DNA from: an uncultured Clostridia bacterium
Lineage (GTDB): Bacteria > Bacillota > Clostridia > Lachnospirales > Lachnospiraceae
Assembly (NCBI GenBank): GCA_937895705.1
Contig: CALBKM010000006.1
Coordinates: forward strand, 1 to 42,382
Length of the DNA stretch: 42,382 nt
Direction: 5' to 3'
Both the position numbers and the translations under genes were made by a program. Below are positions 1 to 8,611 of the stretch, in pieces. Under the pieces are notes generated by a model. The model did no database searches. It was not told the origin of the DNA and was given only the letters and a program-made list of their open reading frames with translations. The stretch's first letter is position 1. Each line of letters opens with the position of its first letter.

Positions 1-217
1 CCTTCTTGATACTGCGGTCGATGGTGTCGTTCGGCATGTTGTTTGCCTTTGCCTTTGCGATAACATCCTTTAACTTACTGTTGTTGTTCGGGTCCGGACC
101 GCCTTCCTTTACGGCTACTGCGATTTCACGACCGATACGGGTGAAAATCTTACCCTTTGCTGCATCGTTCTTTTCTTTCTTGTGCTTAATGTTTGCAAAT
201 TTGGAATGACCTGACAT
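1..217 (-). CDS. YebC/PmpR family transcriptional regulator, N-terminal part (cut by window edge)
   Basis: Reading the minus strand from the ATG at 217-215 gives a protein opening MSGHSKFANIKHKKEK, followed by GKIFTRIGREI and NNMPNDTIDRSIKK. This is the conserved start of the YebC/TACO1 family (usual form MAGHSKWxNIKHRK). About 72 codons are present and the rest lies beyond the left edge. An AGGAG-type ribosome binding site (GGAGATAAAAGTT) precedes the start. The family includes DNA-binding regulators and, by more recent work, ribosome-associated factors that help translate difficult proline stretches, so the exact role is open. Its start is 14 bases after the argR stop, so it is probably the next gene of the nadK-argR transcript. 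Family assignment is firm. Confidence 0.93.
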   Translation of the reverse strand, partial: MSGHSKFANIKHKKEKNDAAKGKIFTRIGREIAVAVKEGGPDPNNNSKLKDVIAKAKANNMPNDTIDRSIKK

Positions 218-231
218 AACTTTTATCTCCT

Positions 232-705
232 TTATTCTTTTTCGGTTATTCTTTTATCGCCGGTTAAGCGATGTAATTTCTCCATTACCGCATCCGTTTC
301 CTTTTCGGTACGGATGGCACACATAATCGTATCGTCTCCCGCAATACAGCCCACAATGCCGTCTACCTGCAAAGCATCCAGTGCAGCCGCAGCCGCCATT
401 GCCATTCCCGGAACGGTTTTAACCACCAGAATGTTCTGGGCCTTCGCCATGGAAACAAAAGAATCTCTTAAAATTCTGGCATACTTTTCGTTCATCTCCG
501 AATTATGGGAACGAAGTACAATGTACTTCTGACGATCCAAATCAATAGCAACCTTCGTAAGCTTAAGCTCACGGATATCTCTGGAAATCGTAGCCTGGGT
601 TACCGGAAAGCCCGCATTCTTTAAAAGCTCTCCCAGCTCCTCCTGGGTCTCGATTTCGTTCTTTTCTACCAATTCGATAATCTTATTCTGTCTCGCTGTT
701 TTCAT
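232..705 (-). CDS. argR: Arginine repressor ArgR
   Basis: A 157-residue protein of normal ArgR length. The N-terminal winged helix-turn-helix covers about residues 1-70 and includes the recognition segment VTQATISRDIRELKL (about 35-49). The C-terminal oligomerisation and arginine-binding domain contains GCIAGDDTIM (about 118-127), where the paired Asp residues bind L-arginine in the family. With arginine bound, the hexamer represses arginine biosynthesis and can activate catabolism. The gene starts 14 bases after the nadK stop and is cotranscribed with it. In Firmicutes argR commonly sits between tlyA/nadK and recN. Here the downstream neighbour is a yebC-type gene. Confidence 0.97.
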   Translation of the reverse strand: MKTARQNKIIELVEKNEIETQEELGELLKNAGFPVTQATISRDIRELKLTKVAIDLDRQKYIVLRSHNSEMNEKYARILRDSFVSMAKAQNILVVKTVPGMAMAAAAALDALQVDGIVGCIAGDDTIMCAIRTEKETDAVMEKLHRLTGDKRITEKE

Positions 706-719
706 TCTTCCTTCTCCGT

Positions 720-1565
720 TTATAAAATCTCTTGATTTCCCAGCTTCCTATGTAACGCATCAAAAAAACTGTTGTCGTTCAACTGAATAAAATATGCTTT
801 TTTCTCGGACTTACGAATCACAATCGTATCTTCTGCCGCCAAATCTTTGGCTCTCTGTCCGTCCAGGGTCAGAATCGCTTCCTCGTCCTGGGTCTTTTTC
901 TCCTCCCGAATCACAATATGAAGCTCATCCTCCGCCGAAAGCAGAATACTTCTGGCACTTAAGGCATGAGGACAAATCGGTGTAATAAGAAAAAGCTCCG
1001 TCCCCGGCGCCACCACCGGACCGCCTGCAGACAAATTGTAACCGGTAGAGCCGGTGGGCGTTGCCACAATCACACCGTCACCCCGATAATTACATACCGG
1101 TTTGCCGTTAACAAAAATCCCTACGCTGATGATTCTGGAAAATCCGTTACGAGTCAGTACCGCATCGTTTAAGGCCGTACCGAACACTTTGCCGTCCACG
1201 GACGCCTCTAACATCATGCGCTCCTCAATTTTATATTCGCCGGAAAGCAGTGCATTCAGCACCTCTTCCGTATCGGAGGCCTCCGCTCCCGTAAGAAAAC
1301 CCAACGTGCCCAGATTAATGCCCAGCACCGGAATCTTTCGTCCGGACAAAAGTCCCGCCACACGAATCAGCGTGCCGTCGCCCCCCAAAACCACCGCACA
1401 CTCGATATCGTCGGACAACTCCGGTTCATAGGCCGGCGTCTCCGCAAAATCCTCCAGTAATACCGAACAGGACACCCCACGGTCACAGAAAAACGCACGT
1501 ACTTTTTCCGCTGTTTCCACTGCCGCTTCTTTGACCGCATTGGCAATGACACATACCTTTTTCAT
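720..1565 (-). CDS. nadK: NAD kinase
   Basis: A 281-residue ATP-NAD kinase that phosphorylates NAD to NADP in the cytoplasm. Diagnostic motifs are GGDGT at residues 61-65, the NLGTLGFLTGAE segment after it, and the substrate loop GDGVIVATPTGSTGYNLSAGG (positions about 1006-1068). The start ATG at 1565 is preceded by AGGAGGG. The gene is separated from tlyA by 120 bases that hold their own promoter-like sequence, so nadK-argR-yebC may form a separately transcribed unit. The length matches family members in Firmicutes, and nothing in the sequence suggests loss of function. Confidence 0.97.
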   Translation of the reverse strand: MKKVCVIANAVKEAAVETAEKVRAFFCDRGVSCSVLLEDFAETPAYEPELSDDIECAVVLGGDGTLIRVAGLLSGRKIPVLGINLGTLGFLTGAEASDTEEVLNALLSGEYKIEERMMLEASVDGKVFGTALNDAVLTRNGFSRIISVGIFVNGKPVCNYRGDGVIVATPTGSTGYNLSAGGPVVAPGTELFLITPICPHALSARSILLSAEDELHIVIREEKKTQDEEAILTLDGQRAKDLAAEDTIVIRKSEKKAYFIQLNDNSFFDALHRKLGNQEIL

Positions 1566-1604
1566 CCGCTACGTCCCTCCTGTCCGACAAAATAAAGTAG
1601 TTAT

Positions 1605-1633
1605 AGTCTACATCAAAACGCGGGGAAAGTCAA
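1605..1633 (-). promoter_or_regulatory. Predicted sigma-A promoter of nadK-argR-yebC
   Basis: On the minus strand TTGACT (1633-1628) is followed after exactly 17 bases by TAGACT (1610-1605), about 40 bases upstream of the nadK start. It lies in the only sizeable gap of this run. It was assigned from consensus matching alone. Confidence 0.55.
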
Positions 1634-1685
1634 TGATAAACCCTGATTCCCTTCGTTGACGATTTTACTACGATTCTATCTTTTT

Positions 1686-2606
1686 TTATTTTTCAAGCAC
1701 TGCATGGGCTTCCTTTGTAATGCGGTCCGCCTGACGCACCAGTTCATCCGCTTCCGGTGACAACGGCATTACGGAAAAGGCCGCATCGATTTCCTCAAAA
1801 TCATCCTCCGCGTCTTCCGCAGCCTCGTCCTCCGGCAGTCCCGTCAGGGCCCCCGGCGCTTCCTTCGTTTTTTCCATGTACAAGAGATATTCAATATTTC
1901 CTTCCGGTCCCCGAATCGGAGAAAAGGAAAGTCCCAACATCAAAAATCCCAGCGAATCCGCATACCGAATCACCTGCTCAATAACTTCCAAATGGGTCTC
2001 CCTCTCACGAACCACTCCTTTTTTTCCTACCTTTTCCCGGCCGGCTTCAAACTGCGGTTTGATGAGGCACACAATCCGCGCCCCTACCTTCATCAAATCA
2101 TACACCGGAGCCAGTACCTTCGTAAGGGAAATAAACGCCACATCGATGGAGACAAAATCCACCTGTTCCCCGATATCCTCCGGGGTCACATAGCGGATAT
2201 TGGTCTGCTCCATGGATACCACCCGCTCGTCTGTGCGAAGCTTCCAAGCCAGCTGATTGGTTCCCACATCCACCGCAAACACCTTTACGGCACCGTTTTG
2301 CAACATACAGTCCGTAAAGCCTCCCGTGGAGGAGCCCACATCCATACACACCGCACCTTCTAACGCCACGCCGAATTCGTCGATTGCCTTTTCTAACTTA
2401 AATCCGCCCCGGCTTACATACTTCATGGCCATGCCCCGGAGTTCGATTTCCGCACTTTCGGAAACATTGGTTCCTGCTTTATCTTCTCTGACACCGTCCA
2501 CAAATACGTTTCCTGCCATAATATAGGCTTTTGCCTTTTCTCTGGATTCCGCCAGATTCCTCTTTACCAAAAGCACATCCAGGCGTTCTTTTTTCTTTTC
2601 TGCCAT
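1686..2606 (-). CDS. tlyA: TlyA family rRNA 2'-O-methyltransferase (hemolysin A family)
   Basis: An N-terminal S4 RNA-binding domain (RLDVLLVKRNLAESREKAK) is followed by a Rossmann methyltransferase domain with the SAM-binding segment MDVGSSTGGFTDCML and the DFVSIDVAFISL region. TlyA proteins 2'-O-methylate cytidines in 16S and 23S rRNA, which affects capreomycin susceptibility; their supposed haemolytic activity is doubtful. The start at 2606 was chosen because GGAGGACGTAAG directly precedes it. A longer frame beginning at 2657 would overlap the dxs end and lacks such a site. The product is 306 residues, longer than the usual about 270, because of an acidic tail (EDEAAEDAEDDFEEID) and a terminal helix-forming stretch after the YLLYMEK segment. 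Confidence 0.93.
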   Translation of the reverse strand: MAEKKKERLDVLLVKRNLAESREKAKAYIMAGNVFVDGVREDKAGTNVSESAEIELRGMAMKYVSRGGFKLEKAIDEFGVALEGAVCMDVGSSTGGFTDCMLQNGAVKVFAVDVGTNQLAWKLRTDERVVSMEQTNIRYVTPEDIGEQVDFVSIDVAFISLTKVLAPVYDLMKVGARIVCLIKPQFEAGREKVGKKGVVRERETHLEVIEQVIRYADSLGFLMLGLSFSPIRGPEGNIEYLLYMEKTKEAPGALTGLPEDEAAEDAEDDFEEIDAAFSVMPLSPEADELVRQADRITKEAHAVLEK

Positions 2607-2619
2607 CTTACGTCCTCCG

Positions 2620-4494
2620 TCAATTTCCGCGATAAAACGCTCTGACGTCCTCGGCAATACGCTCTGCCGATAAGCCGTACTTTTCTTTCAATACTTCCGT
2701 ATCCCCATGCTCAATATAGTGATTCGGAAGCGCAATATTCTTTAAGCGTGCGTGCCAGCCCCGCTCCGCATAATAGGCTGCCACCTTTTCCCCGAAGCCA
2801 CCGGACAACACATTTTCCTCCAACGTCACAACTACACGATGCTTCGCCGCCACTTCATCCAAAATCGCCGTATCAAGCGGAGACACAAACCGCATGTTAA
2901 CTACGGTTACCCGGTAAGACTCCTTCCTTAACAGTTCTCTCACTTTCAACGCAGTCTCTACCATACTGCCCACCGCCAAAAGGGCGATCTCGCTCTCGTT
3001 ATAAAGCACCTCCGCTACTCCGAGCGAAAGAGGCTTTCGTACCTCTTTCTTCAAATCACAAGCCTGTCCCCTCGGATACCGAAGCGCTACCGGTCGCTTT
3101 AATTCTACCGCAAAACGGAGCATCTCTTTTAGCTCCGTAGCATCCCGGGGTGCCATCACCGTCATTCCCGGAATGTGGGACAAATAAGAAATATCCAAAA
3201 TACCCTGATGGGTCTCTCCGTCGTTCCCGACAATTCCCGCACGGTCTACGGCAAATACCACCGGAAGACCGCCCACACATACATCATGCACAATCTGATC
3301 GTAGGCACGCTGTAGGAAGGTGGAATACACCGCCACCACCGGAGAATACCCGCCGGCTGCCAGACCGGCCGCAAAGGTTACCGCATGTTCCTCCGCAATT
3401 CCCACATCGAAGAACCTCTCCGGATACTGTTTCGAGAAGTCCTCCAAGCCGGTTCCCTGAGGCATTGCCGCCGTAATGGCAGCCACCTTTTCATTCTCCT
3501 TTGCCAACTCGCAAACCGCCTCGGAAAATACGGAAGTATAGCTTTTTCCGGAAGACGGTTTCAACACTTTTCCGGTCTTTACATCAAACGGGTCCACTCC
3601 GTGAAAGGCACTTGGATTTTCCTTGGCAAACTCATAGCCCCGGCCCTTTTCCGTTACCACATGCACCAGCACTGGCTTATTTGCCTGAAATGCGGTTTTA
3701 AACGCCCGGGTCATAAGCTCGATATTGTGTCCGTCGATGGGCCCCACATAGGTAATTCCCATGTCCTCGAAAAACATCCCCGGTACAATAAAATGTTTAA
3801 TGGAATCCTTGGAACGTTTTAATCCGTACACCAGCTTGGTACCCAGCTTTGTCTTACGGAGAGTCTGCTCCAAATCATCCTTAAATTCCACGTATTTGGT
3901 ATTGGTACGAACCTTTCCCAAATAGGCCGCCATACCGCCGATATTCTCGGAAATAGACATCTTGTTATCGTTTAATACAATCAACATCTTCGAATGACTT
4001 CCGCCGATATGATTTAATGCCTCATAAGCCATACCGCCGGATAATGCACCGTCTCCGATGACCGCCGCCACGCGATACTTCTCTCCCGCCAGATCTCTGG
4101 CCGTAGCAAGCCCTACCGCCGCGGAAATAGACGTAGAGCTGTGACCCGTATCAAAAGCATCGCAATCGCTTTCTTTGCGTTTCGGAAACCCGCTTAAGCC
4201 CTCATAGGTACGAAGGGTTGCGAATTCCTTTTTCCGCCCGGTCAGAATCTTGTGGGTATACGACTGGTGTCCCACATCGAATACCAGCTTGTCCTCCGGA
4301 AAATCCATGGCCAGATGTAATGCCATGGTGAGCTCCACCGCTCCCAGATTTGCCGCCAGATGACCGCCGGTCTTACTGATGCTGCGAACCAGAAAGCTCC
4401 GGATTTCCTTGGCAAGCTTGCCGTAGTCCTTTTTATTAATTTTTTTAATATCATTGGGCTGATTTATTCGGTCTAATAATCCGGTTCCGCTCAT
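2620..4494 (-). CDS. dxs: 1-deoxy-D-xylulose-5-phosphate synthase
   Basis: The enzyme condenses pyruvate and glyceraldehyde 3-phosphate using thiamine diphosphate, the first step of the methylerythritol phosphate route to isoprenoids. Visible marks are TGGHLAANLGAVELT near the N terminus, the thiamine-diphosphate motif GDGALSGGMAYEALN with LNDN about 30 residues later, the transketolase-type region GIAEEHAVTFAAGLA, and the C-terminal domain ending NHYIEHGDTEVLKEKYGL. The start at 4494 (624 residues) has GGAGG eight bases upstream. The alternative TTG at 4527 would add 11 unconserved residues. The gene lies directly downstream of ispA, the same pathway's prenyl transferase, and 13 bases ahead of tlyA. 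Confidence 0.97.
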   Translation of the reverse strand: MSGTGLLDRINQPNDIKKINKKDYGKLAKEIRSFLVRSISKTGGHLAANLGAVELTMALHLAMDFPEDKLVFDVGHQSYTHKILTGRKKEFATLRTYEGLSGFPKRKESDCDAFDTGHSSTSISAAVGLATARDLAGEKYRVAAVIGDGALSGGMAYEALNHIGGSHSKMLIVLNDNKMSISENIGGMAAYLGKVRTNTKYVEFKDDLEQTLRKTKLGTKLVYGLKRSKDSIKHFIVPGMFFEDMGITYVGPIDGHNIELMTRAFKTAFQANKPVLVHVVTEKGRGYEFAKENPSAFHGVDPFDVKTGKVLKPSSGKSYTSVFSEAVCELAKENEKVAAITAAMPQGTGLEDFSKQYPERFFDVGIAEEHAVTFAAGLAAGGYSPVVAVYSTFLQRAYDQIVHDVCVGGLPVVFAVDRAGIVGNDGETHQGILDISYLSHIPGMTVMAPRDATELKEMLRFAVELKRPVALRYPRGQACDLKKEVRKPLSLGVAEVLYNESEIALLAVGSMVETALKVRELLRKESYRVTVVNMRFVSPLDTAILDEVAAKHRVVVTLEENVLSGGFGEKVAAYYAERGWHARLKNIALPNHYIEHGDTEVLKEKYGLSAERIAEDVRAFYRGN

Positions 4495-4530
4495 TCCCAC
4501 ATCCTCCGATACTGTTTCCTTTGTCAATTA

Positions 4531-5412
4531 TCAGTATTCCCTGGTAATCAGAGATAATAAGAGCTGTTTTAAAAACAGGTTCCCATAAGGCAACGTCTCC
4601 AAAAGCTCTACTGCCCGGTGAGAAAACTCCTTTACGATTTCCTCCGCACCTTCGATTCCCATTAAGGTCACGTAGGTACTCTTCTCGTTCTTCTCATCGC
4701 TGTGAAGCGGCTTTCCCAGCTTCGTCTCGTCTCCGACCACATCCAGAATATCATCTTTAATCTGGAAGGCCAGTCCCACGAAGTTCCCCACCTGTTCCAA
4801 TACCGAAAGTTCCTCTTCGGTGGCTCCCGCAAGAGCGGCTCCGGCCATTAAGGCTCCGCACAAAAGCGCCGAGGTCTTCCGCTCGTTAATATAGTCCAAA
4901 AGCTCCTTCGTCTGAGGTTTGCCTGTCCACTCTAAATCCACCGTCTGTCCCGCAATCATACCTCTTACGCCGGCCTTCTTTGCCAAAATACGCATGGCCT
5001 TTGCGGCATTTGCTCCCTGTTTGCACACCGCGTCACTCATTACTTCAAAAGCAAAATTAAGCAGTCCGTCGCCGGCTAAAATCCCCATTGCCTCACCGTA
5101 CTTTGCATGGGTCGTCAGCTGCCCTCTGCGGTACATATCGTTGTCCATGGCCGGCAAATCGTCGTGCACCAGAGAATACGTATGAATCATCTCAAGAGCC
5201 GCCGCAAACGGCTGTGCCCCGGTGTCCGTTCCACCGAACATCTTATATGTCTCCAGCAAAATCATAGGACGCAGACGCTTTCCGCCAACTTCCACACTGT
5301 AATTCATTGCTTCGCAAAGAACTTTCTCCTTACCGGATTCTTCCGGAAGATACTTCTTTAAAAAGGAATTGATTTCTTCTGTTTTCTGTTGTTTGAGCTG
5401 TTCAAAGTCCAT
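4531..5412 (-). CDS. ispA: Polyprenyl (farnesyl/geranyl) diphosphate synthase
   Basis: A 293-residue trans-prenyltransferase that elongates isopentenyl diphosphate with allylic diphosphates. The first aspartate-rich motif is DDLPAMDND at residues 84-92, with GGKRLRPM before it. The second motif is KDDILDVVGD, preceded by GLAFQI. The residues before the first motif (HTYSLVHDD) suit a short-chain farnesyl-type enzyme, but chain length cannot be fixed by eye. The start codon overlaps the xseB stop (TGATG), so the two are translationally coupled. Downstream lies dxs, the entry enzyme of the same isoprenoid route. Confidence 0.95.
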   Translation of the reverse strand: MDFEQLKQQKTEEINSFLKKYLPEESGKEKVLCEAMNYSVEVGGKRLRPMILLETYKMFGGTDTGAQPFAAALEMIHTYSLVHDDLPAMDNDMYRRGQLTTHAKYGEAMGILAGDGLLNFAFEVMSDAVCKQGANAAKAMRILAKKAGVRGMIAGQTVDLEWTGKPQTKELLDYINERKTSALLCGALMAGAALAGATEEELSVLEQVGNFVGLAFQIKDDILDVVGDETKLGKPLHSDEKNEKSTYVTLMGIEGAEEIVKEFSHRAVELLETLPYGNLFLKQLLLSLITREY

Positions 5413-5663
5413 CAGGCTTCCTCCAAAATCTGCAACTCTTTCTCTACGGTGTCCACAGCGGCATTACATTCTTTTAACAGTTCCATACCTCTGCGATATT
5501 TTAAAAAGGCCTCCTCCAAAGGTAACTCCTGGGCCTCCAACTCGGCGGTCACAGTCTCCAGTTCGGAAAACAACTCCTCCAAGGTACGCTTCTCTTCCTG
5601 TTTTACTGCCGTTTTCTTCGTCGTCTTCTTTTCCGTAACCGCTGTCTCGTTTGTCTTAGCCAT
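5412..5663 (-). CDS. xseB: Exodeoxyribonuclease VII small subunit
   Basis: An 83-residue protein. After a basic, variable N terminus (KKTTKKTAVKQEE) comes the helical core RTLEELFSELETVTAELEAQELPLEEAFLKYRRGMELLKECNAAVDTVEKELQIL (positions about 5418-5586), with the family's LEE.F..Y..G..L signature. Several small subunits coat each XseA and are needed for exonuclease VII activity on single-stranded DNA. It sits 21 bases after xseA and its stop overlaps the ispA start. Confidence 0.93.
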   Translation of the reverse strand: MAKTNETAVTEKKTTKKTAVKQEEKRTLEELFSELETVTAELEAQELPLEEAFLKYRRGMELLKECNAAVDTVEKELQILEEA

Positions 5664-5684
5664 CTCGTTACCCCTTTCTTTCCC

Positions 5685-6884
5685 TTACTCTTCCGTCTGC
5701 TCCACACGGGCGGTAAATGCCCCGTCTGTCAACGCTATCCGTACCGTATCCTGCGGTTTTACCTGCGTCACCGAGGTCAATGGTTTGTTCTCCTTTGTGG
5801 TTACAAAAGCATATCCGCCGGACAACCGGGCCGCCGGCGATACTCCGTGAAGACGTCCCGCAAGCAATTCCAGACGATGCTTATTTTTCACCAGATGCCG
5901 GTTCATGGCAGTCTCCAGACGTTCTCCCGCATACACGAGCTGCACTTTCTTTGTCTTAAGGGCTCCTGCCGGACCCACCCGCAACAACTTTTCTCCAAAC
6001 GACTCGATCCGGGTTCGTGCCGCGTCGATTCTGCGACACATGGCAAAGGTCAGGTCACTGTGCATTGCCGCAAGCCCCTCTTCCAAAACTCTGTATTCAA
6101 ACACTGCCAGTTCCGCCGCCGCACTGGGGGTCGGTGCCCGCAAATCCGCCGCAAAATCCGTTAAAGCCACATCCACCTCATGGCCCACCGCACTGATGAC
6201 CGGAGTCTCACACGCCGCCACTGCCCGGACCACAACCTCCGCATTAAAGGCCATCAAATCCTCGGCACTGCCGCCGCCACGGCCGATAATAATCACATCC
6301 GGTCGCAACGCATCCAGTTTACGAAGCGCCCTTGCCAGACTTTCCGGTGCCGACTCTCCCTGCACCTGGGCAGGTTGCAGCATAAGCTGCACATAAGGAT
6401 TCCGACGGTTTGCAATTTGGACAATATCCCGTATCGCTGCACCGGTCTGCGCCGTCACGATACCCACACGCCACGCATACGCCGGAATCGGCTTCTTCCG
6501 CTCCGCATCAAACAGACCTTCCGCCGCCAGACGACGCTTTAACTCTTCTATCTGTTCAAACAACTGTCCGACGCCTTCTTTTTCGATGGCTTCGGCATAA
6601 AGCTGATACTTACCGTCTCTTTCGTACACTTGCATGCTGCCGTATACAACCACACTTTGCCCCTCTTCCAGACGAAAGGTCATATTCCTGCAGGCACTTG
6701 CAAACATGACGCAAGCCAACTGTCCCATTTTATCCTTAACGGTAAAATACAGATGTCCCGAGGAATGGTACTTACAGTTGGATACCTCGCCTTTCACGGC
6801 GAGATACCGCAACCTGTCATCCCTCAAAAACATCTGTTTAATATACGCATTTACCTGACTGACCGAAAAAACCGGTTGGTTCAT
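5685..6884 (-). CDS. xseA: Exodeoxyribonuclease VII large subunit
   Basis: A 399-residue protein of usual family length. The N-terminal OB-fold (about residues 5-105) begins FSVSQVNAYIKQMFLRDDRLRYLAVKGEVSN. The catalytic region follows with VGIVTAQTGAAIRDIVQIANRRNPYV, IIGRGGGSAEDL and VISAVGHEVDVALTDFAADLRAPTPSAAAEL, all diagnostic of XseA. A coiled-coil region precedes the C-terminal strand segment. It degrades single-stranded DNA from both ends into short oligonucleotides together with XseB, encoded next. It begins 11 bases after nusB in the same transcript. Confidence 0.97.
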   Translation of the reverse strand: MNQPVFSVSQVNAYIKQMFLRDDRLRYLAVKGEVSNCKYHSSGHLYFTVKDKMGQLACVMFASACRNMTFRLEEGQSVVVYGSMQVYERDGKYQLYAEAIEKEGVGQLFEQIEELKRRLAAEGLFDAERKKPIPAYAWRVGIVTAQTGAAIRDIVQIANRRNPYVQLMLQPAQVQGESAPESLARALRKLDALRPDVIIIGRGGGSAEDLMAFNAEVVVRAVAACETPVISAVGHEVDVALTDFAADLRAPTPSAAAELAVFEYRVLEEGLAAMHSDLTFAMCRRIDAARTRIESFGEKLLRVGPAGALKTKKVQLVYAGERLETAMNRHLVKNKHRLELLAGRLHGVSPAARLSGGYAFVTTKENKPLTSVTQVKPQDTVRIALTDGAFTARVEQTEE

Positions 6885-6895
6885 TTCGCGCCTCC

Positions 6896-7345
6896 TTACG
6901 CTTCCACAAGCTTCGCCAGAACACCGTTAATAAAACCGGCAGACGCATCCGCACCGTACTTCTTTGCAAGCTCTACCGCCTCATTAATGGCCACCTTTTC
7001 CGGCGTCTGGTCATCGTAACGCATTTCGTACAACGCCATACGAAGCAGGGTCAGTTCCACTTTACCGATACGGTTTAACTTCCAGCCGCTGGCCGCCTCG
7101 GAAAGCACCTCATCGATTTCGTCCCGGTGACTGCAAATATCGTAAAAACGTGCTTTTACTTCTTCCGCATCGGTTCCCTCCGGCAAAGTCAGAAAACGAT
7201 AACGGGCCGGTTCTCCCTGATCGTCATCCGCAAGCTCGATTCCCTCAAAATACAGGGTCATCTGCTCCTCCATCTCCTCCGCCTCATGAAAATCCTTACG
7301 GAACAACAGCAAAAAAGTATGTTCTCTTAATTCACGCCTTGTCAT
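6896..7345 (-). CDS. nusB: Transcription antitermination protein NusB
   Basis: A 149-residue all-helical protein opening MTRRELREHTFLLLFRKDF, with the C-terminal signature LLRMALYEMRYDDQTPEKVAINEAVELAKKYG and GFINGVLAKL. NusB with NusE (S10) binds boxA RNA and keeps RNA polymerase processive on rRNA operons. The middle part is somewhat longer and acidic, as in other Lachnospiraceae. The gene lies 11 bases downstream of the Asp23 gene and 11 bases upstream of xseA, a context conserved in Firmicutes. Confidence 0.95.
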   Translation of the reverse strand: MTRRELREHTFLLLFRKDFHEAEEMEEQMTLYFEGIELADDDQGEPARYRFLTLPEGTDAEEVKARFYDICSHRDEIDEVLSEAASGWKLNRIGKVELTLLRMALYEMRYDDQTPEKVAINEAVELAKKYGADASAGFINGVLAKLVEA

Positions 7346-7356
7346 AAAAGTCTCCC

Positions 7357-7749
7357 TTATCTTGTGGTATTGGTATCGACACCTACGATGTGAACATTCA
7401 CCAGTTTCACCGGAAGTCCTACCATATTCTCGATAGCGGCCTTTACCTTTTCCTGAATGGACTTACAGGTCTTCGGAATGCTGTAACCGTACCGCATCTG
7501 AACGGAAAGTTCCACAGCCACACCTTCTTCGGTCACCTTAATATGAACGCCCTTGGTCAAATTCTTCATGCCAAGCTTTCCCACCAGTTCGTTGGTTACA
7601 TTGCCCTGCATGGCAGCCACACCTTCCACTTCGGTAGCTGCGAGTCCCGCAATCGTTGCAATCACATCATCCGCTATCATTACTTCTCCAATGGAGGAAA
7701 CCTCCCTGGAAGACCAGTTTACATTCTTTCCTTCATTCTCTCTAGCCAT
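7357..7749 (-). CDS. Asp23/Gls24 family envelope stress response protein
   Basis: A 130-residue protein with the Asp23 core: GEVMIADDVIATIAGLAATEVEGVAAM near the N terminus, then GVHIKVTEEGVAVELSVQMRYGYSIPKTCKSIQEKVKAAIENMVGLPVKLVNVHIVGV (positions about 7367-7541). It corresponds to the B. subtilis YqhY-type gene found upstream of nusB. YqhY-type members have been linked to acetyl-CoA carboxylase and lipid control, others to membrane-associated stress response; the role here is not proven. The start at 7749 was chosen over an upstream in-frame ATG at 7806 because GGAGGC lies seven bases before it. A promoter-like sequence lies about 80 bases upstream. Confidence 0.9.
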   Translation of the reverse strand: MARENEGKNVNWSSREVSSIGEVMIADDVIATIAGLAATEVEGVAAMQGNVTNELVGKLGMKNLTKGVHIKVTEEGVAVELSVQMRYGYSIPKTCKSIQEKVKAAIENMVGLPVKLVNVHIVGVDTNTTR

Positions 7750-7825
7750 AACACTGCCTCCGTTCCTTGCATACATCTCACCGGAATAAAACCTGCGACA
7801 CTGCAATTTATCTCGATTATATTAT

Positions 7826-7854
7826 AGTATACCATTTTTTTTCGGAATTGAAAA
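7826..7854 (-). promoter_or_regulatory. Predicted promoter of the Asp23-nusB-xseAB-ispA-dxs-tlyA operon
   Basis: On the minus strand TTTTCA (7854-7849) and TATACT (7831-7826) are 17 bases apart. The -10 box carries an extended TG element (TGGTATACT). It lies between the spoIIIAH stop and the Asp23 start, separating the sporulation operon from the housekeeping run. Confidence 0.6.
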
Positions 7855-7888
7855 GCCTTTTTCTTAGGAATTTATGCTTCTTTCGGGA

Positions 7889-8599
7889 CTAATCCTCCTG
7901 TACGGCTGCCGTAATCACGATATTTTCCGCTTCCGCTCCCGTTTTTCTCATGACAATGTCCTCAATCTGGGCAATCTGACGGTCCGTCACTTCGGTTGCG
8001 TTAATTACAACATCCACTTCTTCTCCCACAATATTGACCACCGCATCCATAAATCCCTTTGCCTCCAACAACAGTTCCGCCGCCTGTTCCTGTTCGGAAA
8101 TCTGTGTCATTTCAAGCAACACATCGATTGCTTCCTGTTTCTGGGTTTCGGACAAAGTTTCATCTCCCAGCATATCCATTAATACTTCTTTGTTTCTGGC
8201 CCTTGTCTGCTCTCTGTTTAACTTAGCGTTTACCGCATAATCTCCCCGAATGGTGGTGCTTACCAGTACCGCTTCTCCCGGATCTTCCGCTACTTCCGTT
8301 GCATCTGCCACATCGGTGGCATCGGTACCGTCAGCGGATACTGCCTGGGCATTTTCATTCTCCGCAGCCGCCACGGACGCTCCCATCGTATCTTCGTCCG
8401 AAATATCACCGTAATATTCCGAAATATCTCCGGCCGTAATCTCATAGTAATTTCCTACCGTACCGCTGGTTTGTGCGGCATCTCCCTCACTCGGTATTGT
8501 ATTTGCGGCATCTCCCGACATCTGAAGATACCCCGCTACCGCCAACATCAACGCCAGTGATGTTATAATCACCTGATTTTTCTTAAAAATTCCTTTCAT
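7889..8599 (-). CDS. spoIIIAH: Stage III sporulation protein AH
   Basis: A 236-residue protein with a short cytoplasmic start (MKGIFKKNQVII), one membrane segment at about residues 11-26, a long Ala/Glu/Asp/Thr-rich linker, and a C-terminal region LNREQTRARNKEVLMDMLGDETLSETQKQEAIDVLLEMTQISEQEQAAELLL (positions about 8045-8208) typical of the YscJ/FliF-like ring-building fold of AH. In B. subtilis AH, made in the mother cell, binds forespore SpoIIQ across the intermembrane space. It is the last gene of the spoIIIA operon. The linker is longer than usual. Confidence 0.92.
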   Translation of the reverse strand: MKGIFKKNQVIITSLALMLAVAGYLQMSGDAANTIPSEGDAAQTSGTVGNYYEITAGDISEYYGDISDEDTMGASVAAAENENAQAVSADGTDATDVADATEVAEDPGEAVLVSTTIRGDYAVNAKLNREQTRARNKEVLMDMLGDETLSETQKQEAIDVLLEMTQISEQEQAAELLLEAKGFMDAVVNIVGEEVDVVINATEVTDRQIAQIEDIVMRKTGAEAENIVITAAVQED

Positions 8600-8611
8600 A
8601 CTTACCTCCGA

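Noticed and set aside
2607..2657. Longer TlyA start at 2657
   Set aside because: It overlaps the dxs end and has no ribosome site, whereas the ATG at 2606 follows GGAGGACGTAAG.
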